A stretch of 64,000 bases of DNA from assembly GCF_022024015.1 (NCBI RefSeq), contig NZ_CP091786.1, positions 930,001-994,000 on the forward strand. Reading direction: 5' to 3'. Shown one piece after another: positions 42,727 through 54,000 of this stretch. Numbering within the stretch: the stretch's first letter is position 1; the number at the start of each line of letters is the position of its first letter. Under the pieces are notes generated by a model. That model saw only the letters and a program-made list of their open reading frames with translations, was not told where the DNA came from and did not search any database. Source of the DNA: Prevotella sp. E9-3 (GTDB lineage: Bacteria; Bacteroidota; Bacteroidia; Bacteroidales; Bacteroidaceae). The position numbers and the translations under genes were made by a program.

Positions 42727-44577
42727 ATGAAAAGAAAAGGTAACTATCTTGTGCTATTTCTGATGATTATTGGGATAGCATCTTGTGGTGATGATTTCCT
42801 GGATCAGACAGCGACCACCGACCTGAGTGAGGAAAGCGTCTTTGCCGACAGTGCCTATGCCGCTGGTTTCCTTACGGATATCTATGCTGACATAGGGTTT
42901 GACACCGATCTTGACCGTTTTGGTGAAGGTGGACTACAATGTGCCACCGATGAGTCTGAACCGCGTGCTTCATCACGCATTTCTTCTGGACTGGCTTTTG
43001 CCACAGGAACGATAAATCCTGTTATTGTAACTACTGACGCTTGGGAAAAATGCTATTCAAACATACGCAAGTGTAACAAATTTATGCAACGCATTGGTGA
43101 TGCTCCGATGATTGAATCAGCCAAGCTTCAGTACAAAGCTGAGGCCCGTTTCCTGCGCGCGTGGTACTATTATATATTATTGCGACATTATGGTGGTGTT
43201 CCTATAGTGTATGATAAAATCTATGGTGCTAACGAGCCTATTGATGCTACCCGCCAGAGCTACGAGACCTGTGTGAACTATATTATTGATGAGTGTAATG
43301 CTATTCTGGCCGATAATATACTTCGTCCTCGCAATTCTGGTCGAAGCAATGGCCGAATCAGTCAGGCTGCCTGCTATGCTCTTATTATGCGTGTTACCCT
43401 TGATGCAGCATCTCCTTTGCATAATGGTAGCGGTTTTGGTACCGATGATACCAAGTTGCTGTTGGGGTATGCCAATGCTGATCCACAGCGCTGGGAGCGT
43501 GCGTATGAGGCAGCGAAACGTGCTATGCAGATGCAGGGTGACTATCGCCTGTATGAGGTGCATACCTGTCATAAATTTCCTGATGCCAACGATGGAAAGC
43601 CTGAGCCAGGGTGGGGATTCTATGCAGTCCAATCACCTGGTGAGTTTGTCAACGTGACCAGCGATGGGGCATTCTCTTACCCCTTTGCAGCTTATCAGGA
43701 GATTATTCTGATGAAGAAACAGGAAATACGAATTACTACCTGCCAGATGCTTGACCCTCCATCGTGTGGTGGCAACGGTGCAGCCGGCTATGCATATTAT
43801 GATTTGGCAAAGGCCTTTCCAATGATTGACGGTAAACCGATTGGAGAGAGTTCTTATGCCTATAATCCTTTGCAGCCAAATCAGAACCGTGATCCTCGTT
43901 TTGACGTGTCAATCATCTATAACGGTAGCAAGATTTGTAATCAGACTGACTATTTCTATCCTATTTATACCTATAAGGGTGAAAACTCTACTCAGGATGC
44001 TGTCTATTCCGGTACGCCAACAGGACTCTATACACGTAAGATGTTGCCTCGTGCAGCTTCTGGCAACTGGTGGATTGAACCATTGCAATCGCGCCCACTC
44101 ATTCGTTTTGCTGAGGTACTCCTCTCTTATGCCGAGGCAGTCAACGAATGGAAAGGTCCTGACTTCTCGGAGACCCTTGGTGACGGGAATACCTATAGTG
44201 CTTTGGAAGTTCTTAAACTGATTCGCCGTAGGGCTGGTATTGCTCCTGGAACTGATGGCATGTATGGGCTGAAGGCTGGTATGACGCAGGATGAAATGCG
44301 TGAGGCTATTCGCAATGAGCGTCGTATAGAATTAGCTTTTGAAGGCTTCCGCTTCTTTGATGTGCGTCGTTGGATGATTGCCGAGAAAACTGAAAATCAG
44401 CCTATGCATGGTCTTGAGATTACCCGTGTAGTTGATGAAAACAACAAGGTGACCTATGTACCGCGTGAATTTGTAGTTCGTAACCATGTTTTCCGCAAGG
44501 CAATGTACTTCTGGCCTATTCCATATGCTGAAATAGTGAAGACACCAGCGCTGAAACAGAATCCTTATTACGACTAA
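42727..44577 (+). CDS. SusD-like starch-binding-type lipoprotein (first copy)
   Basis: 616 residues. Lipoprotein signal with lipobox IASC, followed by GDDFLDQTATTDLSEES as in most SusD proteins. TPR-type helices (KAEARFLRAWYYYILLRHYG, GVPIVYDK) and the C-terminal NERRIELAFEGFRFFDVRRW signature are present. The protein sits on the outer membrane as a lid on a SusC channel and binds the glycan. It precedes, rather than follows, a susC gene: two small lipoprotein genes lie between it and the first SusC. Confidence 0.96.
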   Translation: MKRKGNYLVLFLMIIGIASCGDDFLDQTATTDLSEESVFADSAYAAGFLTDIYADIGFDTDLDRFGEGGLQCATDESEPRASSRISSGLAFATGTINPVIVTTDAWEKCYSNIRKCNKFMQRIGDAPMIESAKLQYKAEARFLRAWYYYILLRHYGGVPIVYDKIYGANEPIDATRQSYETCVNYIIDECNAILADNILRPRNSGRSNGRISQAACYALIMRVTLDAASPLHNGSGFGTDDTKLLLGYANADPQRWERAYEAAKRAMQMQGDYRLYEVHTCHKFPDANDGKPEPGWGFYAVQSPGEFVNVTSDGAFSYPFAAYQEIILMKKQEIRITTCQMLDPPSCGGNGAAGYAYYDLAKAFPMIDGKPIGESSYAYNPLQPNQNRDPRFDVSIIYNGSKICNQTDYFYPIYTYKGENSTQDAVYSGTPTGLYTRKMLPRAASGNWWIEPLQSRPLIRFAEVLLSYAEAVNEWKGPDFSETLGDGNTYSALEVLKLIRRRAGIAPGTDGMYGLKAGMTQDEMREAIRNERRIELAFEGFRFFDVRRWMIAEKTENQPMHGLEITRVVDENNKVTYVPREFVVRNHVFRKAMYFWPIPYAEIVKTPALKQNPYYD

Positions 44578-44603
44578 CTGAAAAATCTAAATATTGAAAT
44601 AAC

Positions 44604-45065
44604 ATGAAACGATACAGATATTCAGACTTTTGGACTGTAATGCTATCAGTAGGATTGGGCCTATTGTCAAGTTGCAGCCAGTTCAATGATGACTCGAATC
44701 CCTTTGAGATTTCTGAGGCAGTCAAGGACGTGAGTGGTGTATGGAAGTTGAAAGCCGTGACGCGTAACAATATTGATATTACAAGTGAGATGGATTTCAC
44801 AAAGTTTGCATTGCGTATGAATAGTAATGGAACTTACGAGCTGGAAAACTACTTACCCTTTGTTGTAGAACGCAACGGAACGTGGAAAACCGATGATCCT
44901 CAGTTCCCGTTCCGCTTGTCTTTCCTTGAACAAGGGGCTGCCAATAGTGTTGACGTAGATTTTAATTTTCCTGTAACCAATGGTCTCCGTTCTTTGCAAA
45001 TCACTCTCTCTCCAGGGTGTGCCAGCAATGTATATACCTACTATATGGAGCGTCAAGACCAATGA
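44604..45065 (+). CDS. Small lipoprotein, lipocalin-like (DUF5004-type)
   Basis: 153 residues. Signal with lipobox LLSSC. The mature part is one small beta-barrel-like domain beginning VSGVWKLKAVTRNN, a start typical of lipocalin-like DUF5004 proteins, and ending with YTYYMERQDQ. These accompany SusC/SusD pairs in Bacteroidetes loci, probably as surface glycan-binding accessory proteins. It lies 26 bp after SusD and 19 bp before the next gene. Confidence 0.75.
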   Translation: MKRYRYSDFWTVMLSVGLGLLSSCSQFNDDSNPFEISEAVKDVSGVWKLKAVTRNNIDITSEMDFTKFALRMNSNGTYELENYLPFVVERNGTWKTDDPQFPFRLSFLEQGAANSVDVDFNFPVTNGLRSLQITLSPGCASNVYTYYMERQDQ

Positions 45066-45084
45066 CTATTTAGAATAGAACGCT

Positions 45085-46167
45085 ATGAAGAAGATTTTAA
45101 AACATCAATTCTCTGTGTTGGGCCTTGCTCTAGTAGTAGCTATCGCAGTATTCGGTTGCGTGTTTCTCGATGGATATACCATTGCCCAGCTCGATGAGAA
45201 TGGTAAAGAGGTTTACTATGCAAAGGCAAATTCAGATGTTCTGTTTACAGTAAACGGACATGTGCAGTGCCGTACAACCGACAATAACGGTATCAATACC
45301 AAACTGGTATTTGCTATTCTTGCTCCTAAAGACTGGGATGTGGCCAATCATGCAGTAGTGACCTATAAATGTGATTTGGCCGATGATCGAAATGTAGAAA
45401 TGTCCATGTCGGTCATTCCAGAGTCGCAGTTGCCAAAGAGTGGTGGCGGTCGTACATGGCGCCAGTGTCTGGTGAATGAGTATGGTGTGGGTCCCAATGT
45501 GCTTGATGATATGGAATGGGTAACCTATCAGAGTGATATTACCTGGAATATTCGTAACAATCAGGATCCAACCTATAAGATTTTTATTCGCACCAAGACT
45601 GGCCGTCATAATCTGAAGTGTAAGATTGGCTTTTTCGTCAATCATACTGACAATGGCTTTAGTGGAAGTAATGACGAGCAGAAAGTTACTTTCGCCTCCG
45701 AATGTTTCGAGGTGGTTGGCGGCGTTGGTGCAACAATAGATTTCTGTAACCGTCATTTCAATCGTATCTCACCTCTTACAGCGTTGCAGAATGATTATGT
45801 GACTGTCAGTTATCAGGGCGATGTCGATCAGAGTGGTAATCCTCTCTATAATGAGAGCGATATCTATTTGCAAGGTAAGGCTGTGACTACTGATGGCAAG
45901 GTATATACCATCGACCAGCGTAATGATGCTACCCGTATGAAACCTTTGGATTCTAAAGGAAAGACTTATAGTATCACTATATGGCCTGCAGGTTTCTTTG
46001 GGGTTCCCATTGACGAGCAGATGGATCATTTTGAGTATTATTTTACTAATCGTGATGGTTCTATACGTCTCACTCAGTCTGACGATGACTTTGTGCAGTT
46101 TGGCACACCTCTACCACCCAGTATGAGCGACCGTAAAAACTTCAATTTTAAGTTTGAATGCGATTGA
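45085..46167 (+). CDS. SusE-position lipoprotein (DUF4961-like)
   Basis: 360 residues. Lipoprotein signal (VAIAVFGC). The mature protein is beta-rich, with VLFTVNGHVQCRT near the start and FEYYFTNRDGSIRLTQSDDD near the end. It resembles DUF4961 proteins, which are found beside SusC/SusD and DUF5004 genes. A surface glycan-binding role is inferred from position only. The family call is from memory and uncertain. Confidence 0.7.
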   Translation: MKKILKHQFSVLGLALVVAIAVFGCVFLDGYTIAQLDENGKEVYYAKANSDVLFTVNGHVQCRTTDNNGINTKLVFAILAPKDWDVANHAVVTYKCDLADDRNVEMSMSVIPESQLPKSGGGRTWRQCLVNEYGVGPNVLDDMEWVTYQSDITWNIRNNQDPTYKIFIRTKTGRHNLKCKIGFFVNHTDNGFSGSNDEQKVTFASECFEVVGGVGATIDFCNRHFNRISPLTALQNDYVTVSYQGDVDQSGNPLYNESDIYLQGKAVTTDGKVYTIDQRNDATRMKPLDSKGKTYSITIWPAGFFGVPIDEQMDHFEYYFTNRDGSIRLTQSDDDFVQFGTPLPPSMSDRKNFNFKFECD

Positions 46168-46190
46168 CAACCCTCTTAAGCAGTATCATT

Positions 46191-49100
46191 ATGAAAACAA
46201 CATACAAATCTTTTTTAGCCGCTGTCATGCTGTTTCTCTCAGCAACAGCAGTACTGGCTCAACAGCAGAAAAGCGGTTTGGTATGCGATGAGCGCAATAA
46301 TCCTATAGCAGGCGTTGTTGTTAGTGTGAAGGGTGCTAATACATCTGTTGTTACCGATGCTGAAGGCACTTTCCCTCTTACTTTTGAAAATGGCGACGTG
46401 CTAACTTTTAAGCATATCGGCTATCTGTACAAGGAAGAACGCTACTCGTCTTATAAAACAAAGACCTATACTGTTCATCTTACTGAGCGTTTCAAGGACG
46501 AAGAGAAACCTCTTGTCCTGTTTGATGGAAGTACTCGTTCCGTCGATGCCAATCTGGGCAGTGTATCAACCGTCTATGGAAAGGATATGGAGAAATACCT
46601 CTCTACTGATATTCTGACTTCGTTGCAGGGACGTATGGCGGGTTTTAATATCTCACAATATCGTGGTTCCGACTTGCCTCGTACCTCAGTGAATACTTCT
46701 TCCGATCTTATTGGATTCCGTCCGGCCAGTTACGGTCAGACACCCTTTGGTGATAACACGCGTTTCTCGCTCAGTGCGCGCGGCATGTCGCCTGTGGTTA
46801 TTGTCGATGGCGTGGAGCGTGAACTACTTTCGCTCGATCCCGAAGCTATTGAGTCGGTAACATTGCAGCGCGATGCACTTTCTTCTATGTTCTTAGGAAT
46901 GAAAAGTTCGCGCGGTGCCCTCATCGTGACCACGAAGAATCCTATTTCTGGGAAAATGCATTTCAACTTCACTGGCAAGTGGGGCATTCACAGCAGTGTG
47001 AACGAGCCCAAACCTGTTTCAGCCGCTCAGTATGCTTATCTACTGAATGAGGCATTACAGAATGATGGCCGTGCTCCTATTTACAATGCTGCTGACCGAG
47101 ATGCTTATGCCAATCAGAACGACCCTTTTATACATCCTGATGTAAACTGGTACGATGAGTTGATGAACAATCATGCTCTCTCACAGAGTTACAACCTGAA
47201 TGTATCAGGTGGAGGTCGTGTGGCACAGTTCTTCGTTTCGTTAGGCTATACCAACGAGGAAGGACTTTTCAAAACCAATGATGAGAATGGCTATAATACC
47301 AATCTCGATTTGAATCGCTATATGATTTCGTCGAAGGTGAATATTAATATTACCGATGATTTCACTGCCACGATGACGGCTATTGGACGTGTGATTGAGG
47401 GCAATCAGCCTGGTGGTTCAGGCTCCGGTTACAGTGACCTGCTGTTGAATATGTGGCGAACTCCAAACAATGCTTATCCTGTGAAGAATCCTGACGGCAC
47501 TTGGGGCGGTACCATGGCTCATACCAATAACCTTGCTGCCCAGGGATTTGAGTCTGGCTATATCAACGATAATACTCGTGATGTACTTGCAACCTTGAAA
47601 CTGAAATATGATTTCAATAAATTGGTGACGGGACTCTCTGCCAAGTTTGCGGGAAGCGTGGCCCAGCAGACACGTACGGCCATTATCCGTACTAAACAGA
47701 ATCCAGTATATAATTTCAGTATCGTTGATGGCAAACCGACCTATCTGCTTTATGGAAATTCAGTAACTCAAAGTAATAGTTTCCGTGCCGTATCGACCTA
47801 TCAGAACCTGTATGGTCAGCTCTCGGTTGACTACGAGCGTCAGTTCGGCAAACATCATCTGAAAGCCAGTGTGATGGGTGATACCCGTCATGAGGTTGTT
47901 CAGTATGACCTGCCTATGATTCCAAGCAACATCATGGAGACTGTTCAGTATGACTATGCCGGTCGCTATTTCCTCCAAGCCGCTACCACACAGAGCTATT
48001 TCAACCGATATGCACCCGACAATCGTTGGGGTCAGTTCTTTGCCTTTGGCGCAGGTTGGGACATCAGTCGTGAACAGTTTATGCAACAGGCCACATGGTT
48101 AGACAAACTGAAACTACGTGCCACCTATGGCCATACAGGTAATGGTATTGACAATTCTGGCTATTACCAGTATCGTCAGCGCTTCTCGCAGAATGCCACG
48201 GCAGCCTATCCGCAGGGGTCTTCGCAGAGTACCAATGGCGGTATCTTTACTACTGAGACAATGCCTATAGCCAATCAGTATATTACCTATGAAAAGGCTC
48301 ATAAACTAAACATCGGTCTTGACTTCGCTTTGTTGAACCGCCGGTTGTCGGGAACTATTGAATACTATAACGATAAGTATCTGGATCTGCTCCAGACACG
48401 AGGTAAGAGTATTGAACTGATGGGTGCAACCTATCCCACGGAGAATATCGGTCGTTCGCGCCGACAAGGTTTCGATGTATCCCTTACATGGCAAGATCAT
48501 GTAGGCCCATTGAACTATTATGTATCTGGTTCATGGAGTTTGGAAAAGACCAAACTGCTGTTTATGGACGAGCAGGAACAACCCTACAATTACCTTCGTC
48601 AGACAGGTCGTCCTGTGGGTGTAATCTATGGTTTGCAGGCTATTGGCTTTCTCTCAGCTGAAGATATAGCAAATGGATATCCTGTGATGGAGGGTACTGA
48701 GGTTCAGCCTGGAGATGTGAAATATGCTGATTTGAATAGCGATGGGATTATTGATGAATATGACCGTTGCGTGATAGGAGGTGATAAACCCTTACACTAT
48801 TTCGGTTTGGATATGGGATTGGAATTCCATGGCTTCGAATTCTCAATGATGTGGCAGGGCGTGTATAATCGTGATCTTTACGTGAACGACCGTACTCTGG
48901 TTGAGGGCTTCCAAAGCATCGGTAATAGTTATGGTCAGGCTTACCAGAATATCATAGGACGCTGGACCCCTGAGACAGCCTCAACAGCCACTTATCCTCG
49001 TCTGTCTGTTGGTGGAAATACCTATAACTACGGAGGTTACTACAACTCGTCGTTGTGGATGCATTCTGGTAATTTTATTCGCCTGAAGAATATCTCCCTG

Positions 49101-49280
49101 GCTTATAATTTGCCCGAGACTATCTGTCGTAACTATTTGAGTGGGCTTCGGGCTAAGGTTTTTGTCAATGCCCAGAATTTAGTAACTTTCTCGGCTTGTG
49201 ATCTTGTTGACCCAGAGGTGTCGTTCACTTCATCGCCTCTGCAGCGTTGTTTCTTCACAGGCATCAGTCTCAATTTCTAA
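46191..49280 (+). CDS. SusC-like TonB-dependent outer-membrane transporter (first copy)
   Basis: 1029 residues from the ATG at 46191, which starts a signal peptide (SFLAAVMLFLSATAVLAQ); an upstream ATG at 46158 overlaps the preceding gene and is rejected. A carboxypeptidase-regulatory-like domain (SGLVCDERNNPIAGVVVSVKG), a plug domain (ILTSLQGRMAGFNISQYRG, VVIVDGVERE, RGALIVTTKNP) and a 22-strand barrel ending in CFFTGISLNF are present. The segment before the plug reads PLVLFDGSTRS, where most SusC proteins have an EEVVVVGYG stretch. Imports oligosaccharide with a SusD lid. Directly followed (12 bp) by a susD gene, the usual pairing order. Confidence 0.96.
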   Translation: MKTTYKSFLAAVMLFLSATAVLAQQQKSGLVCDERNNPIAGVVVSVKGANTSVVTDAEGTFPLTFENGDVLTFKHIGYLYKEERYSSYKTKTYTVHLTERFKDEEKPLVLFDGSTRSVDANLGSVSTVYGKDMEKYLSTDILTSLQGRMAGFNISQYRGSDLPRTSVNTSSDLIGFRPASYGQTPFGDNTRFSLSARGMSPVVIVDGVERELLSLDPEAIESVTLQRDALSSMFLGMKSSRGALIVTTKNPISGKMHFNFTGKWGIHSSVNEPKPVSAAQYAYLLNEALQNDGRAPIYNAADRDAYANQNDPFIHPDVNWYDELMNNHALSQSYNLNVSGGGRVAQFFVSLGYTNEEGLFKTNDENGYNTNLDLNRYMISSKVNINITDDFTATMTAIGRVIEGNQPGGSGSGYSDLLLNMWRTPNNAYPVKNPDGTWGGTMAHTNNLAAQGFESGYINDNTRDVLATLKLKYDFNKLVTGLSAKFAGSVAQQTRTAIIRTKQNPVYNFSIVDGKPTYLLYGNSVTQSNSFRAVSTYQNLYGQLSVDYERQFGKHHLKASVMGDTRHEVVQYDLPMIPSNIMETVQYDYAGRYFLQAATTQSYFNRYAPDNRWGQFFAFGAGWDISREQFMQQATWLDKLKLRATYGHTGNGIDNSGYYQYRQRFSQNATAAYPQGSSQSTNGGIFTTETMPIANQYITYEKAHKLNIGLDFALLNRRLSGTIEYYNDKYLDLLQTRGKSIELMGATYPTENIGRSRRQGFDVSLTWQDHVGPLNYYVSGSWSLEKTKLLFMDEQEQPYNYLRQTGRPVGVIYGLQAIGFLSAEDIANGYPVMEGTEVQPGDVKYADLNSDGIIDEYDRCVIGGDKPLHYFGLDMGLEFHGFEFSMMWQGVYNRDLYVNDRTLVEGFQSIGNSYGQAYQNIIGRWTPETASTATYPRLSVGGNTYNYGGYYNSSLWMHSGNFIRLKNISLAYNLPETICRNYLSGLRAKVFVNAQNLVTFSACDLVDPEVSFTSSPLQRCFFTGISLNF

Positions 49281-49292
49281 ACACGAAACGGT

Positions 49293-51065
49293 ATGAAAGC
49301 TAAACATTATATTTTCTTACTCCCGGCGGCATTTGCCGTTATACTCACATCGTGCATGGACGATTATGAGCCCCTGCCGGCCGATGAGTTCACCACCGAC
49401 TATCTGTTCTCTACTACCGACTCGCTGGGCACACAGGCACGTCAGTACTTGAACAGTATCTATGATATTATGGAGAATGGCCACAACCGTGTGGGGGGTG
49501 ACTATCTTGATGCCTCTACTGACGATGCCGTCAGCATCGACATGGATGGCGAACCCGATGTGTTGCGTTTGGCTACCGGGCGCTATACTGCCAGCAACCG
49601 TGTGAACAGTGACATGCGATGGGGTGAGTATTATACTGGTATTCGCAAGGTCAATGTACTTATATCAGGTATAGACCGTGTACCTTATCGCGCTACTTAT
49701 CGCAATGCGTTGGGACAGACGCGCAATCTTGGAGTATCTTTCAAGGCTGAGGCTCGTTTTCTGCGTGCCTGGTTCTACTTCCAGTTGTTGCGCCGTTATG
49801 GCGGTGTGCCTATCGTGGGCGATAAGGTGTTTGATTTGAACGATGATATGGAACTGCCTCGCAACACCTTTGCTGAGTGTGTTGACTATATTGTGAAAGA
49901 GCTCGATGATATTCAGGATTCCCTACGTAGTGTGGGCACATTGACCAATCTGGCTGAGTTTGCCCATACTCCTACTAAACAAGCTTGTCAGGCTTTGAAG
50001 TCGCGTTTGTTGCTCTATGCAGCCAGTCCGCTGTTCAATGGCAATACTGTTGAGGCTGGCAATCCATTGGTGGGCTATCCCGACTATGACGCCAATCGCT
50101 GGAAGGTGGCTGCCGATGCTGCCCGCGATTTTATTAATGGCGCAGGTCATAAGGGTAAGGATAGTATCACTCTGACCGACGATGTACGTGACGTGTTCCT
50201 GAATTTCTATAGCTATGGTTCAAACCCCGAGCTCATTTTCTTCCGTCAGAACGGTCAGAGTACAAGTGTTGAGTCTAACAATGGCCCTCTTGGGTTTACT
50301 GGCACTCGTTTAGGACATGGCCGTACCTGTCCTACTCAGAATTTAGTTGATGCCTTCCCCATGGCCGACGGCCGTAAACGTGGTGACAGTCCTACCTATG
50401 CCTATAGTGATGCCAATCCTTACAGTAATCGTGATCCTCGGTTGGACATGACCATCCTCCACAATGGCAGCACATGGTTAGGCACTACCCTTGAAACCTG
50501 GCAGGGCGGAACCAATAATCCCGCCAATGGTGCCGACTATTCTCTCACCAGTTACTATTCGTGTAAGTTCATGGGTAAGTTCGAGAAAGCTAGTGAATAC
50601 AGTTCTGTATATCATTTGTGGGTGATGTTCCGCTATGCCGAGATACTGCTGAACTTTGCTGAAGCCGAGAACGAAAGTGTAGGCCCTACGGTCGATGTTT
50701 ACGATGCGCTATATAAATTGCGCGATCGTGCCGGCATCAAGCGAGGCAACGTTACGGGCTATCGCTATGGCTTGAAGCAGGACATGACTAAGGATGAGAT
50801 GCGTGAGGTGATTCGCAATGAGCGCCGTATAGAATTGGCTTTCGAAGAGCACCGCTTCTATGACATTCGCCGTTGGCGTATTGCCGAGCAGGTGTTCAGC
50901 AAGCCTCTTCAGGGTATGCAGATTGTACAGTCCACAGGTGGCTTCACCTACAATCGTGTGGATGTGCTGAATGTCAGCTTCAACACTCGCAACTATCTCT
51001 ATCCCATTCCCTATAGCGAAGTAAACAAGAACAGGAACATGGTTCAGAACCCTAATTGGAAATAG
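49293..51065 (+). CDS. SusD-like lipoprotein (second copy)
   Basis: 590 residues. Lipobox LTSC, followed by MDDYEPLPADEFTTDYLFST. The conserved helices KAEARFLRAWFYFQLLRRYG and GVPIVGDK and the NERRIELAFEEHRFYDIRRW signature are present. The match to the first SusD is strongest in these signatures, while the binding regions differ. It is 12 bp downstream of the first SusC and 5 bp upstream of the second, so its partner is not certain from order alone. Confidence 0.96.
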   Translation: MKAKHYIFLLPAAFAVILTSCMDDYEPLPADEFTTDYLFSTTDSLGTQARQYLNSIYDIMENGHNRVGGDYLDASTDDAVSIDMDGEPDVLRLATGRYTASNRVNSDMRWGEYYTGIRKVNVLISGIDRVPYRATYRNALGQTRNLGVSFKAEARFLRAWFYFQLLRRYGGVPIVGDKVFDLNDDMELPRNTFAECVDYIVKELDDIQDSLRSVGTLTNLAEFAHTPTKQACQALKSRLLLYAASPLFNGNTVEAGNPLVGYPDYDANRWKVAADAARDFINGAGHKGKDSITLTDDVRDVFLNFYSYGSNPELIFFRQNGQSTSVESNNGPLGFTGTRLGHGRTCPTQNLVDAFPMADGRKRGDSPTYAYSDANPYSNRDPRLDMTILHNGSTWLGTTLETWQGGTNNPANGADYSLTSYYSCKFMGKFEKASEYSSVYHLWVMFRYAEILLNFAEAENESVGPTVDVYDALYKLRDRAGIKRGNVTGYRYGLKQDMTKDEMREVIRNERRIELAFEEHRFYDIRRWRIAEQVFSKPLQGMQIVQSTGGFTYNRVDVLNVSFNTRNYLYPIPYSEVNKNRNMVQNPNWK

Positions 51066-51070
51066 TACTT

Positions 51071-54000
51071 ATGAAACGACTCATATTTTTTCTCGCAGCG
51101 CTGAGCATCAGTATGCTCTCTATGGCGCAATCGCTCACACTAAGCGGACGAGTAACGGCTGCAGATGGCGGTGATGAAATGATTGGTGTCACCGTCAAAG
51201 TGAAGGGCACCAATCGTGCTACGGTAACTGACTTCAACGGTCGATATACCATTAAGGCCAGTCAGGGCGAGCGACTGGTGTTCAGTTATATTGGCTATCG
51301 TGAACACAATGTTACTGTGGGCACTAACCAAGTGGTTGATATTGTGATGCAGCCCGACAACAGTGACCTTGAAGAAGTCATCGTTGTGGGCCATGGACAG
51401 GCCAAGCGTATCACTATGACAGGTGCCGTAAGTGCTATCAACGGTAAGGAATTGCAGAAAGTTCCAGTGAGCAGTGTGCAGAATACATTGGCTGGTAAAC
51501 TGCCTGGCTTCTTCTCGCAGCAGCGTAGCGGCCAGCCTGGTAAGGATGCTTCCGACTTCTTTATCCGTGGTGTCAGTTCATTGAACAGCGATGGTAATAA
51601 GCCTTTGATTGTGGTCGATGATGTTGAATACACCTATGACCAACTGTCGCAGATTAATGTAAACGAGATTGAGAGTATCTCTATCCTGAAAGATGCTTCT
51701 ACTACCGCTATCTATGGTATTAAGGGTGCCAATGGTGTTCTTGTGGTAAAGACTCGTCGTGGTGAGAGTGGAGCTCCAAAAATCAATGTCCGCATGGAAA
51801 CGGGTGTTCAGATGCCTGTGCGTACTCCAAAATTCCTGGGCAGTTATGAGACCGCCCAATTGGTAAACGAGGCCTATCAGAACGATGGCCGTCCAGCCCT
51901 TTTCACCGATGCCGATTTGGAACATTTCCGCACTGGTGATGATCCTTATGGTCACCCAAATGTGAATTGGTACGACGAAATCTTCAAGGAATCAGCCCAA
52001 CAGTCTAACGTCAATGTTGACGTGAGTGGTGGTTCAGAGCGCTTGAAATACTTCGTGTCAGTAGGCTATTTCAGTCAGGATGGTCTGGTGCGCGACTTTG
52101 ATTCTGGCGACGATTTGAATAGTAACTATCGCTATCGCCGATTCAACTTCCGTTCAAACCTCGATTTTCAGGTGACTAAGAATCTGGATATGCGCCTCGA
52201 TATTACTTCTCGCTTCATGAATATCAACGAACCGCGCGGTATTAATGCTACAGGCGAAATCTACAATTTCTCGGCCATGCACCCTTATTCGGCACCAGTG
52301 ATGAATCCCAATGGTACCAACAGCTATCTTTATGATACTGATTCACGCCGTCCTACACTCAACGCCCGACTGGCCAATGAGGGATATGTTCGTTCGCGTC
52401 GTAACGACAACAACCTGCTCTATCAGGCCAACTGGAAGATGGACTTCCTCACCAAAGGCCTGTCTTCAAGTGTGCGTCTGGCCTATTCGACCATCGATGA
52501 GAATGCCCGTTCGGCATGGCGTGGTGAATTCCCCACATGGCATTACAACTCGTCTAACGATACTTACACTATCAATCCGGATAATGTGTTTACCAAGGGT
52601 GTTCCTGCTATCACTGTCGAGCCTCGTACCGCCATTAAGGATATGAACCTCATGGCTTCGGTCAACTACCAGCGAGTATTCAATGATGCCCATGATGTGA
52701 GTGCCATGTTGTTCTACAACCGTGAGAGCACTACCACCGAACTGAACACTCCTGGATGGGTAAGCGAGCCTAAGGTCCCCGAGAAATTCATGGGAACAAC
52801 AATCAAACTCAGCTATAAATACAAGAATCGCTATCTTGTTGACTTCAACGCTGCCTACAATGGTTCCGATCGTTTCAGTGAAGACAATCGTTTTGGTTGG
52901 TTCCCTGCTGTTGGTTTGGGATGGGCCATTTCTGAAGAGCCATGGTTTCAGAAACACGTAAAGGGCTTCGACCTGTTGAAGATTCGTGCCAGTTACGGTC
53001 TGGTCGGCTCAGATGTGGCTATGGGCAACCGTTATCTCTACAATCAGGTTTACGAAAAGGGACGTGACTACTACTTTGCCGAATACGAGGAAGAACACTT
53101 CCCCGGCTATCGCGAAGGTGCCTTAGGCAATGACCACGTGACATGGGAAAAGGCCAAGAAATTTGATCTCGGTATTGATGTAAACTTGTGGAATTCTGTA
53201 TCATTCACTCTTGACTATTTCTACGACAAGCGCTACGACCAGTTGGTTTATCGTAACGATATTCCCTTGATGCTCGGTGTGGGCACGTCGCCTGTCAACA
53301 TAGCCCGCACTACCAATCAGGGTATAGACGGACAGATAGGCTATCGCAATCACTGGGGCGATTGGGGGTTCAACACCAACTTCGTATTCTCTTATGCTAA
53401 GAACAAAATTGAGTATATGGCTGAGGCTCAACAGATGTATCCCTGGTTGGCACAGACAGGCCACTCTATTGGTCAGCAGTTCGGCTATACTTGGGACGGA
53501 TACTATACTCCCGAAGATATTGCTCTTATCTCAACCGGAGCCGACAATGCACCAGCCGTGCCCAATACCGATGTGCCTGTTCAGGCTGGAGATCTGAAAT
53601 ACAAAGACCTCAATGGAGATCACGTGATTGACGACTATGATAAGAGTGCCATCGGACTGCCCAATCTTCCCAATACAACACTCGGATGGACTGTTGGCGG
53701 ATCGTGGAAAGGGCTCACGCTGAGCGTGTTGTTCCAAGGCTCTTTCAACTATAGCTTCAGTGTGGTGGGCACTGGTATTGAACCTTTCAAGAGTCAGTTT
53801 CAACCCCTGCATTTGCAGCGATGGACCAAGGAACGCTATGAGAGTGGCGAAAATATTGACTTCCCCCGTCTCACCAGTAACCCCTCGACAGTGAACAGTG
53901 CAGCAGCCTACATGTCTGATTTTTGGCTCATCGATGCCTGGTATATTCGCTTGAAGACCATCGACCTGTCGTACGATTTCCCCCGCAAACTCACCCCTCG

